Source: Paenibacillus sp. LS1 (GTDB taxonomy: Bacteria; Bacillota; Bacilli; Paenibacillales; Paenibacillaceae). Taken from it: DNA of 64,000 bases. The notes below the pieces were generated by a model that worked only from the letters and a program-made list of their open reading frames with translations, searched no databases and was not told the DNA's origin. Both the position numbers and the translations under genes were made by a program. The stretch is taken from positions 186,001 through 250,000 of the forward strand of contig NZ_JAPDOE010000004.1 in NCBI RefSeq assembly GCF_026013365.1, given 5' to 3'. Within the stretch, counting starts at the first letter, position 1; each line of letters starts with the position of its first letter. Below, in pieces: positions 18,147-28,286 of the stretch.

Positions 18147-20429
18147 ATGAAATCTTTATCCGTGTTTTTCAAGGATGTGGGATCGGCCGTGAGAAACCCG
18201 AAGGTGTTGATCCCTGTTATTGCGATTATGTTTATACCGATCCTGTATAGTGGCATCTATCTGGCGGCCTATTGGGACCCGTATGGTCATGTAGATGAGA
18301 TGCCGGTTGCCGTTGTCAATCTGGATAAAGGCGCTGAGTTGGAGGGCAAATCCCTCCATGTGGGTAGTGATCTGGTAGATGAGCTGAAGAAAAATGCAGA
18401 TTTCAAATGGGATTTTGTCAGTGCCAGTCAAGCCAAAGAAGGCATGAGTAATGACAAATATTATATGCAAATTACAATTCCGGAGAACTTCTCATCTCAG
18501 GCAACAACGTTGCTCAATGACAAGCCCGAGCCGGCTGATCTGATCTATGAACCCAATGGCAATTACAGCTTTGTCGGTGCACAGATCGGTAAGACTGCTA
18601 TTAAGGATCTGAAAGCGAAGGTCTCGGCCAAAGTTACGGAATCCTATGCAGAGACATTACTCGATAAGTTCTCCGAGGTATCCGATGGTTTAGCGGAGGC
18701 GGGCGACGGAGCAGGGGAACTGAATACGGGAGCAGGTAAACTGGATGATGGTGCCGTGAAGCTCAAGGATAACTTGGCGAAGCTCGCTTCGGGCACGCTT
18801 GAACTTCAGGAAGGACTTTCTCCATTAAGTGATGGTGTTAACGCGCTACACACAGGGGCGACCAAGCTTGAAAGTGGAACATCGAATCTTGTCTCCGGTC
18901 TGCAACAGCTTCAGGCAGCAGCATCAAGTCAGCTTCAGAGCGGAGCCGATCAGTTGAAGGATGGCAGCGCCAAGTTGGAAACTGGACTCCAGTCTTCACT
19001 GGATGGCACAAACAAGTTGCAGGCTGGCTTGCAATCGTCCGAACAGGGCAGTGCGAAGCTGTCTGATGGTCTGCAAACAGCCGTTCAGGGCAGCGGTACA
19101 CTGGCAACAGGCCTGCAATCGGCTGTAGATGGCAGCTCCAAGGTTGCTGATGGCGCACAGGGTGTAGCCGCCGGATTGAAACAGCTTGCTGCATCGAATC
19201 CAGAACTGGCTGAAAATGCGGATGTACAGAAACTGCTTGCAGCAAGTGAAGCTGTTGCTGATGGCAGTGCACAATTGCATGAGAGCGAGCAGAAGCTGGC
19301 ACAGGGTGCAGATCAGTTGCATCAGGGTAACCAGCAGCTGGCTGTGGGTGCAGCCGAGCTTCATGGAGGTCAGGAGCAACTTCTGGCTGGTGCGAACCAG
19401 CTGGTGGATGGTCAAAAACAATTGCTGGCTGGTGCCGGACAGCTTAGTCAAGGAGGAGCGAAACTCTCCGATGGTCTGAAGCAATTCAGTGGCAAACTGG
19501 GCGATGCTGCAAGTGGCGGTACATTGCTTGCAGATGGTGCCAAGCAGCTGGGTACAGGTACGACAGCTTTGCAAACGGGTGTAGGTAAACTCAGTGGTGG
19601 CGTTAGTTCACTAACGGATGGTTCCAAGCAACTGGGTGATGGCGCAGGCAAACTGGCTGACGGTCTTACTGAGTTAAAAGATGGCTCAAGTGAACTGGCA
19701 ACCAAGTTGAATGATGCCGCACAGAAAACATCCGAAGTTAAGAAAACGGATGATGTGGTGAACATGTTCGCTGAACCTGTGAACTCTTCGGAGAACACAG
19801 CCGAGAACGTGAGCAATTATGGTACAGGATTGACACCGTTCTTCCTGTCCATCGGTCTGTTCGTGGGATCGCTGATTTCGACGATTGTATTGAAAATGCG
19901 GGAAACGTCCGTACCTGGTGCAACAGGCTGGAATCGTTTTGTTAGCCGGACACTGGTATTTGGCTCCGTGAGCATTTTCCAATCGGTTATCGTGGCAAGC
20001 TTCATGTTATACGGTCTTGGACTGGAGACACACAGCGTAGGGCTGTTCTATCTGTTCACCATTATTACGGGGCTGACCTTCATGTTTATCGTTCAGGCAC
20101 TTGTAACTTGGCTGGATCTGCCTGGACGTTATGTTGTCATTCTGCTGCTAGTCTTCCAGCTTGCGGCTAGCGCAGGTACTTTCCCTGTAGAACTGATTCC
20201 ATCATGGCTTCAGGCATTTAGCCCTTGGTTGCCAATGACGCATAGCATTATGGGCTTCAAGGCTGTTGTATCAAGTGGCAATCTGGATGTGATGTGGCAT
20301 CAGGCAGGAATTCTTAGTATCTATGCGGGTGTATCGATCGTGTTGACGCTGGCCTACTTCCTGTGGAATGGCAGACGTCCGAAAAAAGAAGTCGAACAGG
20401 CTGATTCTGGTCAAGTTGTGACAGCATAA
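18147..20429 (+). CDS. yhgE: YhgE/Pip family membrane protein with long coiled repeat region
   Basis: Membrane protein of 760 residues. The start at 18147 (MKSLSVFFKDVGSAVRNPK) has AAGGGGAG upstream; the frame to 18057 has none. It begins with one membrane segment (about 20-40) and the YhgE/Pip N-terminal domain. Then comes a long region (about 185-570) of about 11-residue repeats of the type L-x-x-G-A-x-x-L-x-x-G, predicted to form an extended helical rod outside the cell. About six membrane segments of an ABC-2-like C-terminal domain (about 585-750) follow. Relatives include the phage infection protein Pip and EsaA-like proteins. Cargo is unknown. Regulation is probably by the adjacent TetR protein. 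Confidence 0.9.
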   Translation: MKSLSVFFKDVGSAVRNPKVLIPVIAIMFIPILYSGIYLAAYWDPYGHVDEMPVAVVNLDKGAELEGKSLHVGSDLVDELKKNADFKWDFVSASQAKEGMSNDKYYMQITIPENFSSQATTLLNDKPEPADLIYEPNGNYSFVGAQIGKTAIKDLKAKVSAKVTESYAETLLDKFSEVSDGLAEAGDGAGELNTGAGKLDDGAVKLKDNLAKLASGTLELQEGLSPLSDGVNALHTGATKLESGTSNLVSGLQQLQAAASSQLQSGADQLKDGSAKLETGLQSSLDGTNKLQAGLQSSEQGSAKLSDGLQTAVQGSGTLATGLQSAVDGSSKVADGAQGVAAGLKQLAASNPELAENADVQKLLAASEAVADGSAQLHESEQKLAQGADQLHQGNQQLAVGAAELHGGQEQLLAGANQLVDGQKQLLAGAGQLSQGGAKLSDGLKQFSGKLGDAASGGTLLADGAKQLGTGTTALQTGVGKLSGGVSSLTDGSKQLGDGAGKLADGLTELKDGSSELATKLNDAAQKTSEVKKTDDVVNMFAEPVNSSENTAENVSNYGTGLTPFFLSIGLFVGSLISTIVLKMRETSVPGATGWNRFVSRTLVFGSVSIFQSVIVASFMLYGLGLETHSVGLFYLFTIITGLTFMFIVQALVTWLDLPGRYVVILLLVFQLAASAGTFPVELIPSWLQAFSPWLPMTHSIMGFKAVVSSGNLDVMWHQAGILSIYAGVSIVLTLAYFLWNGRRPKKEVEQADSGQVVTA

Positions 20430-20519
20430 GTCCAACCTGATCTTTAGCAGGGAGATATTCTTGAAAAAAAACTTTATTTTCATGTAGCGAAATTATGCAA
20501 TATAGTAGTCAAATAGTGC

Positions 20520-20560
20520 AAATAGCCTGTGACCCTAAAAAGGGGTTACAGGCTATTTTG
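20520..20560 (+). terminator. Rho-independent terminator after yhgE
   Basis: A 15-bp stem (20521-20535 with 20543-20557, one G-U) followed by TTTTG. Confidence 0.88.
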
Positions 20561-20678
20561 TATACAAATGCATAGAGAAGCAAAGATTCGCTGGATCAAG
20601 CGGTGACAATTTGGTGGAATTATGCTTAAACGCAGGCCACATATGGAACGATTTTCTTCTGTCAGCAATTTAATTCAG

Positions 20679-20706
20679 TTGTACTCTGGCATAAAAAGTG
20701 TATAAT
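20679..20706 (+). promoter_or_regulatory. Promoter upstream of gltB
   Basis: TTGTAC (20679-20684), 16 bases, TATAAT (20701-20706). A second, weaker candidate (TTGCGC at 20793, 17 bases, TAAAAT at 20816-20821) lies downstream. Either gives a leader of about 270-390 bases. Confidence 0.55.
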
Positions 20707-21101
20707 TATTCGAAAAAGAGATGAATTTAAACGTCACTACAGTAAAGCTGTACTGCAAAACATTTCTTATCAGAGGTATTAAAAAGTTTAAATTGCGCTG
20801 ATGTTAGGTCGGTGTTAAAATAATAGAACTATATCAAAAAACGTCGCTCCTTATCAGTAGCCGTGCCAGCGGCTGCGTGTTGATTTATACATGCTGTTCG
20901 CCGGATCGTCCGGATCAGCTCATCTCATTTAATGGCTTCTGCCCAATAGCAGGCACATACTTTTGACAGTCTCATGCTGTCGCCTCTTCTATCTAGCAGG
21001 CTCTATCGCAAGCGAAAGGCCAGCTCCTCCCGTTTCATTGTTGCCTGTTGCCTATGTTCTTGATCTTTCCGAAATACTTCATTATAGAAAGGTTGCGTTC
21101 C
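20707..21101 (+). other. Long gltB leader region
   Basis: No gene is seen. Several small hairpins can be drawn: GTAGCCG/CGGCTGC near 20861-20878, CCGGA-TCG-TCCGG near 20901-20913, and GACAG/CTGTC near 20964-20980. None is followed by a T tract, and I do not recognise a known riboswitch or T-box. Regulation of gltB by glutamate or nitrogen status through this leader or a LysR-type activator is possible but not shown. Confidence 0.4.
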
Positions 21102-24100
21102 ATGAGACACATCGGATTACCTCCAAAGCAGGGTCTGTATGACCCGCAGTTCGAAAAAGACGCATGCGGAATGGGTTTTGTTGCCAACATCAAAGGAGTA
21201 CCTTCACACGATATCGTTAGTCAGGCACTGACTATGCTTAGTAACATGGAGCACCGTGGAGGACAGGGAAGTGAACCGAATTCCGGTGACGGAGCAGGTA
21301 TCCTGATTCAGATTCCACATCGCTTTTTTGCAGAGGAAGCGAAACGCCTCGGTTTTGCATTGCCTGAACAGGGATTCTATGGCGTAGGGATGTTGTTCCT
21401 TTCCCAGGACCCTGCCATTCGCAGTGCGCATGAAGAGAGCCTTAAGAAGATTATTGAAGAAGAAGGACAGACGTTCCTGGGTTTCCGGGATGTTCCTACT
21501 TTTGATGAAATGCTTGGCCGTTCTGCACTTGCAGCGAAACCTTATGTACGTCAGGTGTTCATTGGAAGATCCGCAGATGTGAAGGATGAGCTTGGATTCG
21601 AGCGTAAGTTGTATGTTATTCGCAGACGCGCTGAGCTGGCTATTCGTTATTCGGCAGATGAAGCAGAAGGTGGTTCATTCTATCTTCCGAGCATGTCTTG
21701 TCGCAAAATTGTATATAAAGGCATGCTCACAACTGAGCAAGTTGGCGGGTTCTATCTGGATCTGCAGGAAGAACTCGTGGAATCGGCTATTGGACTTGTG
21801 CATTCCCGTTTCAGTACCAACACTTTCCCAAGCTGGGAACGTGCCCACCCGTATCGTTTCATGATCCACAACGGTGAGATCAATACGATGCGTGGTAACG
21901 TGAACTGGATGCATGCACGGCAATCCTTGTTCGAGAGCGAGTTGTTCGGTAACGACATCGCAAAAGTAAAACCGGTTATCAATCCGGACGGTTCAGATAC
22001 AGCCATGTTCGATAACACGCTGGAGTTCCTGTATTTGAGTGGCCGTTCCCTGCCACACGTAGCCATGATGATGGTTCCTGAACCTTGGAGCACAGATGAG
22101 GGCATGGACCCTGCCAAAAAGGCATTTTATGAGTATCACAGCACAATGATGGAGCCTTGGGATGGACCAGCAGCAATGGCCTTTACAGATGGTTTGCAAA
22201 TTGGTGCAACGCTTGACCGTAATGGCTTGCGTCCAGCTCGTTATTATGTAACCAAGGATGACCGTATTATCCTGTCCTCTGAAGTTGGGGTATTGGATAT
22301 CGCACCGGAAGAGATCCTGTACAAAGACCGTCTGCGTCCAGGTCGGATGTTGCTCGTGGATACACAACAAGGCCGCATCATTGCGGATGAGGAAGTAAAA
22401 GCAATCATTGCAGCTGAGAATCCGTATCAGGATTGGCTTGATGAGCATTTGATGGATTTGAGCGAGTTGCCGGAAGCACCTGAACTTCCTGATCCAAAAC
22501 ATGATAACGTGACCCAGCTTCAGCTGGCATATGGTTATACATTTGAAGAGCTTCGTAAAATTTTGGAGCCGATGGCAACAACAGGTATGGAAGCTACCGG
22601 TTCGATGGGTTATGATGCACCGCTGGCTGTGCTGTCGGATCGTCCACAGCGTCTGTACAACTACTTTAAACAGATGTTCGCCCAGGTAACCAATCCGCCA
22701 ATCGATGCAATCCGTGAAGAGATTGTAACGTCTACGGCAACAACGATTGGTCCTGAGCGTAACTTGCTCAACCCTGAACCGGAGAGCTGTCGCCAGATTC
22801 GTCTGGATACACCGGTATTATCCAATGAAGACTTTGCGAAGATTCGCCATGTGCGTCGCCCAGGCTTCCGCTCCATGACGATTCCAATCTTCTTCACCGC
22901 GGCGGAAGGAGCAGAAGGACTTCGCAAAGCGATGGAACTTCTCTTCGAAGCTGCAGACCGTGTCATCGACAAAGGTCATAACATTCTGATCCTGTCTGAC
23001 CGTGGAGTGGATGCCGAGAATGCTGCCATTCCTGCATTGCTTGCTGTAGCAGGTCTGCATCACCATCTGATTCGTCAGGGAACCAGAACAAAAGTCAGCA
23101 TTATGCTGGAATCTGCAGAGCCACGTGATATTCACCACTACGCGTTGCTGCTCGGTTACGGTGTAAGTGCGGTGAATCCTTATCTGGCCTTTGAAACGCT
23201 GGATGACATGATTCAGCAAGGATTGCTGCGTGGTATCTCGCATGAGAAAGCAGTGAAAAACTACATTAAAGCAGCTACCAAAGGCGTTACTAAAGTGTTG
23301 TCCAAAATGGGGATCTCTACGATTCAATCGTATCGTGGAGCTCAAATCTTCGAAGCGGTAGGTCTGAAATCAGACTTCGTTGACCGTTACTTTACCTGGA
23401 CACCTTCCCGTATCGGTGGAATTGGCTTGGAAGAAGTGGCAGCCGAAGCGTTGACACATCATAACCGTGCCTTTACGGAAAAAGACGGTAACGATAAAGT
23501 ATTGGATTCCGGTGGGGATTATCAATGGCGTAACGACGGAGAAGAGCATCTGTTCAATCCGCAAACCATTCATACCCTGCAACACGCAGTACGCACTGGG
23601 GATTACAAGCTGTATAAAAAATATTCCAAGCTCGTGCAAGGTGAGAATGATCAACTGTTGACGATTCGCTCCATGCTGAAGCTGAAACCGGTTGGAGCTT
23701 CCATTCCACTTGAAGAAGTTGAATCTGTAGAAGATATCATGCGTCGTTTCAAAACGGGTGCGATGTCCTTCGGTTCGATCAGTAAAGAAGCGCATGAAGA
23801 TCTTGCCATCGCTATGAACCGTGTTGGTGGTAAATCGAATACGGGTGAAGGCGGAGAAGATCCGGCTCGCTTCATTAAAGATAGCAACGGGGATTCCCGT
23901 CGCAGTGCGATCAAACAGGTCGCATCTGGACGTTTCGGTGTAACATCCAACTATTTGGTTAATGCCGACGAAATTCAGATCAAAATGGCACAGGGAGCAA
24001 AACCGGGTGAAGGCGGACAGCTGCCAGGACGTAAAGTGTATCCTTGGGTTGCTGAAGTTCGTGGATCAACACCGGGCGTAGGTCTGATCTCACCACCACC

Positions 24101-25700
24101 GCATCACGATATTTACTCGATTGAGGATCTGGCGGAGCTGATCTATGACTTGAAAAATGCCAATCCGCGTGCTGAGATCAACGTGAAGCTCGTATCGGAA
24201 GTGGGCGTGGGTACCATCGCAGCTGGTGTAGCCAAAGGCCGTGCCGATATTATCCTCGTCAGCGGTTATGACGGTGGTACAGGTGCATCACCGCAAGGTT
24301 CGATTCGCCATGCAGGTATGCCTTGGGAGCTGGGTCTTGCAGAGACACATCAAACGTTGATGCTGAACAATCTGCGTGACCGTGTCGTCCTCGAAACAGA
24401 CGGCAAAATGTTGAACGGACGTGACCTTGCCATTGCAGCCTTGCTTGGAGCCGAAGAGTATGGTTTCTCTACAGCACCACTCGTTGCACTTGGCTGTATC
24501 ATGATGCGTGTCTGTCAAATGGATACCTGCCCGGTTGGTGTAGCGACACAGAATCCAGAGTTGCGTAAAAATTATATGGGTGATCCAGCTCATGTGGTTA
24601 ACTTCATGCGATTTGTTGCAGAAGATATGCGTGAGATCATGGCTGATCTAGGTTTCCGTACCATTCAGGAAATGGTTGGACGTACAGATTGCCTCGAAAC
24701 GGTAGAAGCCGTAGATCACTGGAAGAAAAAAGGTGTGGATCTGTCTGTATTGCTGCACGTGCCTGAAATGCCGGAAGGCTCTACACGTTACCGCACACAG
24801 CATCAGAACCACCAACTGGAAGAAACGCTGGATATGCAGGAATTGCTGCCACTTGCACAGTCTGCAATTGAATCCGGTCAACCGGTTGAAGCGGTACTTC
24901 CAATTACGAACGTTAACCGTGCAGTAGGTACCATTTTGGGTAGTGAGATCACACGCAAATATGGACTCGCAGGATTGCCTGAAGATACGGTTAAATTCAA
25001 ATTTGTCGGTTCTGCCGGACAAAGCTTTGGGGCCTTTGTACCTAAAGGTATGACCTTGACCGTTGAAGGGGACTCCAATGACTACGTGGGTAAAGGACTG
25101 TCCGGTGGTAAACTGATCGTGATGCCTTCTCCGAAAGCAACATTCGAGGCGGAAGACAACATCATCATCGGTAACACGGCTCTCTACGGCGCAACAAGTG
25201 GTGAAGCGTATATCCGTGGTATTGCGGGTGAGCGATTTGCTGTACGTAACTCGGGCGCCAAAGTCGTCGTTGAAGGTGTCGGCGACCATGGTTGTGAGTA
25301 TATGACGGGTGGACGTGTCGTTGTACTCGGCGATACAGGTCGTAACTTTGCAGCAGGGATGTCCGGAGGTATTGCCTATGTGTATGATCCGGAAGGCACA
25401 TTCCTGAAACGTTGTAATCTGGAAATGGTTCTTTTGGAGCGCATCGAAGATGTGGCTGAAAGTGCAGATCTTCGAGGCATGATTCAACGTCACGTTGCCA
25501 ACACAGGAAGTGCTGCCGGTCAGCGCATTCTGGATAACTGGCAAGATGCGGTGAATCAGTTCGTTCGGGTTATTCCGAAGGACTTCAAACGCATGACCGA
25601 GCAGATTGAACGGATTCAGGCGACAGGTTTGACTGGAGAAGCAGCATTGCTCGCAGCGTTTGAAGCGAATATGCGTGAACTTGCACGTGCTGGAGGCTAA
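21102..25700 (+). CDS. gltB: Glutamate synthase (NADPH) large subunit
   Basis: Large subunit of 1532 residues that makes two glutamates from 2-oxoglutarate and glutamine; called gltA in Bacillus subtilis. The start at 21102 has AGAAAGG upstream and yields [15 protein letters not shown]. Removal of a 21-residue propeptide would expose Cys22 (DACGMGF), the glutaminase nucleophile. Order of domains: class II glutamine amidotransferase (about 22-430), central domain, FMN-binding synthase domain (about 790-1210), and the GXGXG beta-helix domain (about 1270-1460). Cys1132, Cys1138 and Cys1143 (C-x5-C-x4-C) are the 3Fe-4S ligands. The small subunit gltD is not next to it; the gene ends at a terminator. 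Confidence 0.97.
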   Translation: MRHIGLPPKQGLYDPQFEKDACGMGFVANIKGVPSHDIVSQALTMLSNMEHRGGQGSEPNSGDGAGILIQIPHRFFAEEAKRLGFALPEQGFYGVGMLFLSQDPAIRSAHEESLKKIIEEEGQTFLGFRDVPTFDEMLGRSALAAKPYVRQVFIGRSADVKDELGFERKLYVIRRRAELAIRYSADEAEGGSFYLPSMSCRKIVYKGMLTTEQVGGFYLDLQEELVESAIGLVHSRFSTNTFPSWERAHPYRFMIHNGEINTMRGNVNWMHARQSLFESELFGNDIAKVKPVINPDGSDTAMFDNTLEFLYLSGRSLPHVAMMMVPEPWSTDEGMDPAKKAFYEYHSTMMEPWDGPAAMAFTDGLQIGATLDRNGLRPARYYVTKDDRIILSSEVGVLDIAPEEILYKDRLRPGRMLLVDTQQGRIIADEEVKAIIAAENPYQDWLDEHLMDLSELPEAPELPDPKHDNVTQLQLAYGYTFEELRKILEPMATTGMEATGSMGYDAPLAVLSDRPQRLYNYFKQMFAQVTNPPIDAIREEIVTSTATTIGPERNLLNPEPESCRQIRLDTPVLSNEDFAKIRHVRRPGFRSMTIPIFFTAAEGAEGLRKAMELLFEAADRVIDKGHNILILSDRGVDAENAAIPALLAVAGLHHHLIRQGTRTKVSIMLESAEPRDIHHYALLLGYGVSAVNPYLAFETLDDMIQQGLLRGISHEKAVKNYIKAATKGVTKVLSKMGISTIQSYRGAQIFEAVGLKSDFVDRYFTWTPSRIGGIGLEEVAAEALTHHNRAFTEKDGNDKVLDSGGDYQWRNDGEEHLFNPQTIHTLQHAVRTGDYKLYKKYSKLVQGENDQLLTIRSMLKLKPVGASIPLEEVESVEDIMRRFKTGAMSFGSISKEAHEDLAIAMNRVGGKSNTGEGGEDPARFIKDSNGDSRRSAIKQVASGRFGVTSNYLVNADEIQIKMAQGAKPGEGGQLPGRKVYPWVAEVRGSTPGVGLISPPPHHDIYSIEDLAELIYDLKNANPRAEINVKLVSEVGVGTIAAGVAKGRADIILVSGYDGGTGASPQGSIRHAGMPWELGLAETHQTLMLNNLRDRVVLETDGKMLNGRDLAIAALLGAEEYGFSTAPLVALGCIMMRVCQMDTCPVGVATQNPELRKNYMGDPAHVVNFMRFVAEDMREIMADLGFRTIQEMVGRTDCLETVEAVDHWKKKGVDLSVLLHVPEMPEGSTRYRTQHQNHQLEETLDMQELLPLAQSAIESGQPVEAVLPITNVNRAVGTILGSEITRKYGLAGLPEDTVKFKFVGSAGQSFGAFVPKGMTLTVEGDSNDYVGKGLSGGKLIVMPSPKATFEAEDNIIIGNTALYGATSGEAYIRGIAGERFAVRNSGAKVVVEGVGDHGCEYMTGGRVVVLGDTGRNFAAGMSGGIAYVYDPEGTFLKRCNLEMVLLERIEDVAESADLRGMIQRHVANTGSAAGQRILDNWQDAVNQFVRVIPKDFKRMTEQIERIQATGLTGEAALLAAFEANMRELARAGG

Positions 25701-25748
25701 TACCTTTCTTGTTCAAGTGTAAGTGCATCAACAGGTTGTATTAAGAAT

Positions 25749-25794
25749 AATAGGAGCTATAGGGTTGCCATTCCGGCACCATATAGCTCCTATT
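25749..25794 (+). terminator. Terminator-like stem after gltB
   Basis: A perfect 13-bp stem (25749-25761 with 25782-25794) continued by GGT/ACC, with only a weak T tract after it. Confidence 0.75.
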
Positions 25795-25928
25795 TGGCTT
25801 TCGACAAAATTAGAACCCGTTCAAAAAACGTTATCGCCATGAGACGACAACATTGAGGAACTTTCTCAAGTATAATAAGGCTAGTTTTGGAGTGCAGGGA
25901 AAGTATAAAGATAAGAGAGGTTAGCGGA

Positions 25929-26084
25929 ATGAATATGAAGCATCCAAACAGGGGCGATCGTAAGCCGACAGGTAAACAAGTCGAAGCAACCCAGATGGAC
26001 ATCATGAAAGTTTTACTGCAATGCGGAATCGACCCGGAGCGTTGGAACCAATTCGTATCCTCCGTCAACAACAAGCGTCCTTGA
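25929..26084 (+). CDS. Small protein of unknown function (51 residues)
   Basis: I do not recognise this protein. The ATG at 25929 has GAGAGG eight bases upstream. The sequence is basic at the start (MKHPNRGDRKPTGKQ) and ends in an amphipathic stretch with one Cys (LLQCGIDPERWNQFVSSV). No membrane segment or signal peptide is visible. It faces the XRE gene convergently, and the XRE terminator lies between the two. Coding status rests on the ribosome site and protein-like composition only. Confidence 0.6.
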   Translation: MNMKHPNRGDRKPTGKQVEATQMDIMKVLLQCGIDPERWNQFVSSVNNKRP

Positions 26085-26123
26085 CACAATAGACAACCAT
26101 GGAATGGAGGGAATTCAAGACAC

Positions 26124-26168
26124 AAAAAAAGCCCAGCAGCCAGAGATAACATCTCTCGGAAACTGGGT
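26124..26168 (-). terminator. Rho-independent terminator of the XRE gene
   Basis: Read on the - strand, CCCAG and AGAGAT arms pair with ATCTCT and CTGGG, followed by seven T. Confidence 0.85.
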
Positions 26169-26181
26169 CCTCTTTTCGGGT

Positions 26182-26550
26182 TTAGTCCATACTGCGTTCC
26201 ATTCGGACAAAAGCAATAAAACGACGTGCCTCTTCTTCCGTTAAGGACTTACCATCAATCATCAGATCGAAGCGCTCCAGCACTTCCTTGTCCGATAACT
26301 CCAGGGTGTCAACGAATTCACGTACGTCTTCATCCATCTCGACATCACTTTGCTTCGTACGTCCAATGAGATAATCAATGGACACGTCAAAGATGTCGGC
26401 AAGTCTCGTTAACACTTCGAAATCCGGTTTACGTCGGTTCTTCTCGTAGTGGGAGAGAGCAGCTCTTGTAATATGAATGGAGCTCGCAAGTTCTTCTTGA
26501 GTAAGTCCCCGCTGTTCCCTTAATTCAGCAATGCGATTTCCGTAGCTCAT
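26182..26550 (-). CDS. XRE-family transcriptional regulator
   Basis: DNA-binding protein of 122 residues. The N-terminal HTH_3 domain (about 5-60) reads IAELREQRGLTQEELASSI then ITRAALSHYEKNRRKPDFEVL, followed by DYLIGRT as in phage-type repressors such as Xre. The C-terminal half is acidic and helical (about 70-122), probably for dimerisation. GGGGGAAA precedes the ATG. It is divergent from the PilZ-like gene. Two GATAC-type dyads lie in the shared intergenic region, which makes it the best local candidate to bind them (inference). It could also act in biofilm control like SinR-type regulators, since it sits at the edge of the EPS region. Confidence 0.88.
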   Translation of the reverse strand: MSYGNRIAELREQRGLTQEELASSIHITRAALSHYEKNRRKPDFEVLTRLADIFDVSIDYLIGRTKQSDVEMDEDVREFVDTLELSDKEVLERFDLMIDGKSLTEEEARRFIAFVRMERSMD

Positions 26551-26741
26551 AAGCTATTTCCCCCTGAACGACATCAAATATATATTGAAACAATCCTGAG
26601 CCAAGTTTTTGATCAGGGCAGCTTTCCTGCAAAAGAGTATCTCCTCATGCTTTTCCTTATAACCCATTTCCATTTGTAAATAGGTCTGTCTAAGGACATC
26701 TCAAATTGTCGTAAATCAAAAGAACCATGTCCAAATACCGC
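26551..26741. other. Intergenic region upstream of XRE gene
   Basis: No gene is seen. It must hold the - strand promoter of the XRE gene, but I cannot identify a clear -35/-10 pair. Confidence 0.4.
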
Positions 26742-26770
26742 TTGACATGATACGTATTGTATCGTAAATT
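26742..26770 (+). promoter_or_regulatory. Promoter of the PilZ-like gene
   Basis: TTGACA (26742-26747), 17 bases, TAAATT (26765-26770). The same pair, TTGACA-N17-TAAATT, occurs at 47436-47464, also with a GATAC-type dyad nearby. Here one dyad sits exactly between the two promoter elements. Confidence 0.65.
26749..26763. promoter_or_regulatory. Candidate XRE operator 1
   Basis: GATAC-GTATT-GTATC, a perfect 5-5-5 dyad located between -35 and -10 of the promoter. Confidence 0.55.
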
Positions 26771-26781
26771 GGACGTATGGA

Positions 26782-26796
26782 GTTACAAAATGTATC
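26782..26796. promoter_or_regulatory. Candidate XRE operator 2
   Basis: GTTAC-AAAAT-GTATC, one base different from the perfect dyad at 47473, located 12 bases downstream of the -10 box. Confidence 0.5.
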
Positions 26797-26899
26797 ATTT
26801 GGAATATTTTAAGTATCTCCTTGTTGCCTCCACCATATACCTGTGAGAAGGAAGTAGAGGCAGTCCATGTAGGCTAATCCATTCTAAAGGAATGAAACC

Positions 26900-27334
26900 A
26901 TGAATTCAATAATTCAGGAATGGGCTGATATGAAATTAAATGTCCATATGTACATTCAGGAGTTTCATGGGAAAATGGTAGACCGCAAAAGACGCCCCGT
27001 TCTGTTACTTGGAATGGACACGCAAGCGATTACCTTCCTGAGCGACTTGAACTTGCCAGTATCATCAGAAATGCTCATTGGTTTGGATGTTGAAGATCAC
27101 CATGTATGTGTAAGACTTCACGCAAGGTTGCAATGGAAACAGCCCTTCGGAGAGCTCACAATGTATCATTCAAACTTGCATATTCAGCACGAACAGAAAC
27201 TATATATAACTGGACAGTTAAACGCAATGATTACTGAAGTTCAGTTTCCGACGGTTTCCCGTTTTCAGTATGAAAAGGCGACAGAGCAAAGGGCTCTGCA
27301 AAAACCCTATCATTACATTAATTTCACCGTATAA
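26900..27334 (+). CDS. PilZ-like protein of unknown function
   Basis: Cytoplasmic protein of 144 residues with AAAGGAA before its ATG. The spacing of hydrophobic strands from about 30 to 110 (PVLLLGMDTQAITFLSDLNLP, then VCVRLHARLQW, then LTMYHSNLHI) resembles a PilZ beta-barrel. But the c-di-GMP signature is degenerate: RKRRP may stand for RxxxR, while DTQAIT lacks the Gly of (D/N)xSxxG. I therefore infer the fold weakly and do not claim nucleotide binding. It precedes the EPS operon by 155 bp and is preceded by the operator-bearing promoter. No terminator is seen after it, so read-through into the EPS genes is possible. Confidence 0.6.
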   Translation: MNSIIQEWADMKLNVHMYIQEFHGKMVDRKRRPVLLLGMDTQAITFLSDLNLPVSSEMLIGLDVEDHHVCVRLHARLQWKQPFGELTMYHSNLHIQHEQKLYITGQLNAMITEVQFPTVSRFQYEKATEQRALQKPYHYINFTV

Positions 27335-27489
27335 TTCCAAGTCGAATCTTAACATTTTCTGAATAAAACATGTACTTAACGCCATTTTACTATATTTCAT
27401 AGCGTTATGCATTAGTTCTTTAACACCAAAAGCATTTGCGCAATGAATAAAGGGGCGAGGGGGATCATACTATTTCAGGAAGTTTGGAT

Positions 27490-28248
27490 ATGGTTGAAAT
27501 GCACTGCCACATATTATCCGGTCTGGATGATGGTCCTGTTCGAATGGAGCAGTCCGTTGCGATGGCTGAGAAGGCGGCAGCCTCAGGAATTACCTCCATT
27601 ATTGCTACTCCGCATCACCTGAACGGGCAATACAACAATGAACCGATGGTGGTCAATCAGGCCGTGAACCTGCTTCACGCAGAACTTCGCAAACGTAATA
27701 TTCGCCTGGAGATCCGTCCCGGACAGGAGATCAGGGTGCATGACAACCTGATTGGAGACTTATATGCAGGGAAGTGCTGCACACTCGCCGGAAGTCGTTA
27801 CATGTTGCTGGAACTGCCCTTTGGTCATATTCCCTCACAGTTCCCCAGGATACTGCATGAATTACGAATAGCGGGAATTACCCCTATTATTGCTCATCCG
27901 GAACGCAATCGTGTCATTTTGAAGAAGCCAAAGCTGTTGGCTGATTATTTGAGTCAAGGTGGGTTATGTCAGCTCACGGCTCAATCTTTCACAGGGCTTT
28001 TCGGTCGAAAAGTTCGGCAGTGGTGTTTTCATTTTTGCAAAGAAAACGGGTTTCATTTCATTTCATCAGATGCACATGATACGTGCAAAAGGACGTTTGC
28101 CATAAGTGAAGGAGAGCGGATCATCGAGCGTCGATTCGGTCCTGAAGCCGTCAAAAAGCTGGCAGAGAATGCATCCCACATTCTATCGAATTCGAGCCTG
28201 GTCACAGAACGCTGGAAACCTCGCAAATGGCTGCTGTCCATCTGGTAG
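27490..28248 (+). CDS. CpsB/YwqE-type tyrosine-protein phosphatase
   Basis: Manganese-dependent PHP-type phosphatase of 252 residues that removes phosphate from the C-terminal tyrosines of the EPS kinase. The ATG at 27490 is preferred over TTG at 27484 because AGGAAG ends seven bases before it. The metal-binding start MVEMHCHILSGLDDGP and later motifs (ATPHH, GQEIRVH, AHPERN, SSDAHD) are all present. It opens the EPS operon and, with the next two genes, forms the usual phosphatase/modulator/kinase trio that controls chain length. No clear promoter is visible in the 155 bp before it. Confidence 0.9.
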   Translation: MVEMHCHILSGLDDGPVRMEQSVAMAEKAAASGITSIIATPHHLNGQYNNEPMVVNQAVNLLHAELRKRNIRLEIRPGQEIRVHDNLIGDLYAGKCCTLAGSRYMLLELPFGHIPSQFPRILHELRIAGITPIIAHPERNRVILKKPKLLADYLSQGGLCQLTAQSFTGLFGRKVRQWCFHFCKENGFHFISSDAHDTCKRTFAISEGERIIERRFGPEAVKKLAENASHILSNSSLVTERWKPRKWLLSIW

Positions 28249-28286
28249 TTACATAGGTTTGATCACAACATATAGGAGGAATGAAA

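Noticed and set aside
18700-19700. Direct repeats that could suggest a CRISPR or satellite array
   Set aside because: The repeats are short, imperfect, in frame, and encode the coiled repeat region of YhgE.
20830-21090. T-box or glutamine riboswitch in the gltB leader
   Set aside because: No T-box sequence, no terminator/antiterminator pair, and no recognised riboswitch core.
24648-25544. 298-codon antisense frame in gltB
   Set aside because: It lies fully inside gltB, whose motifs are intact; it is Cys/His/Thr-rich shadow sequence.
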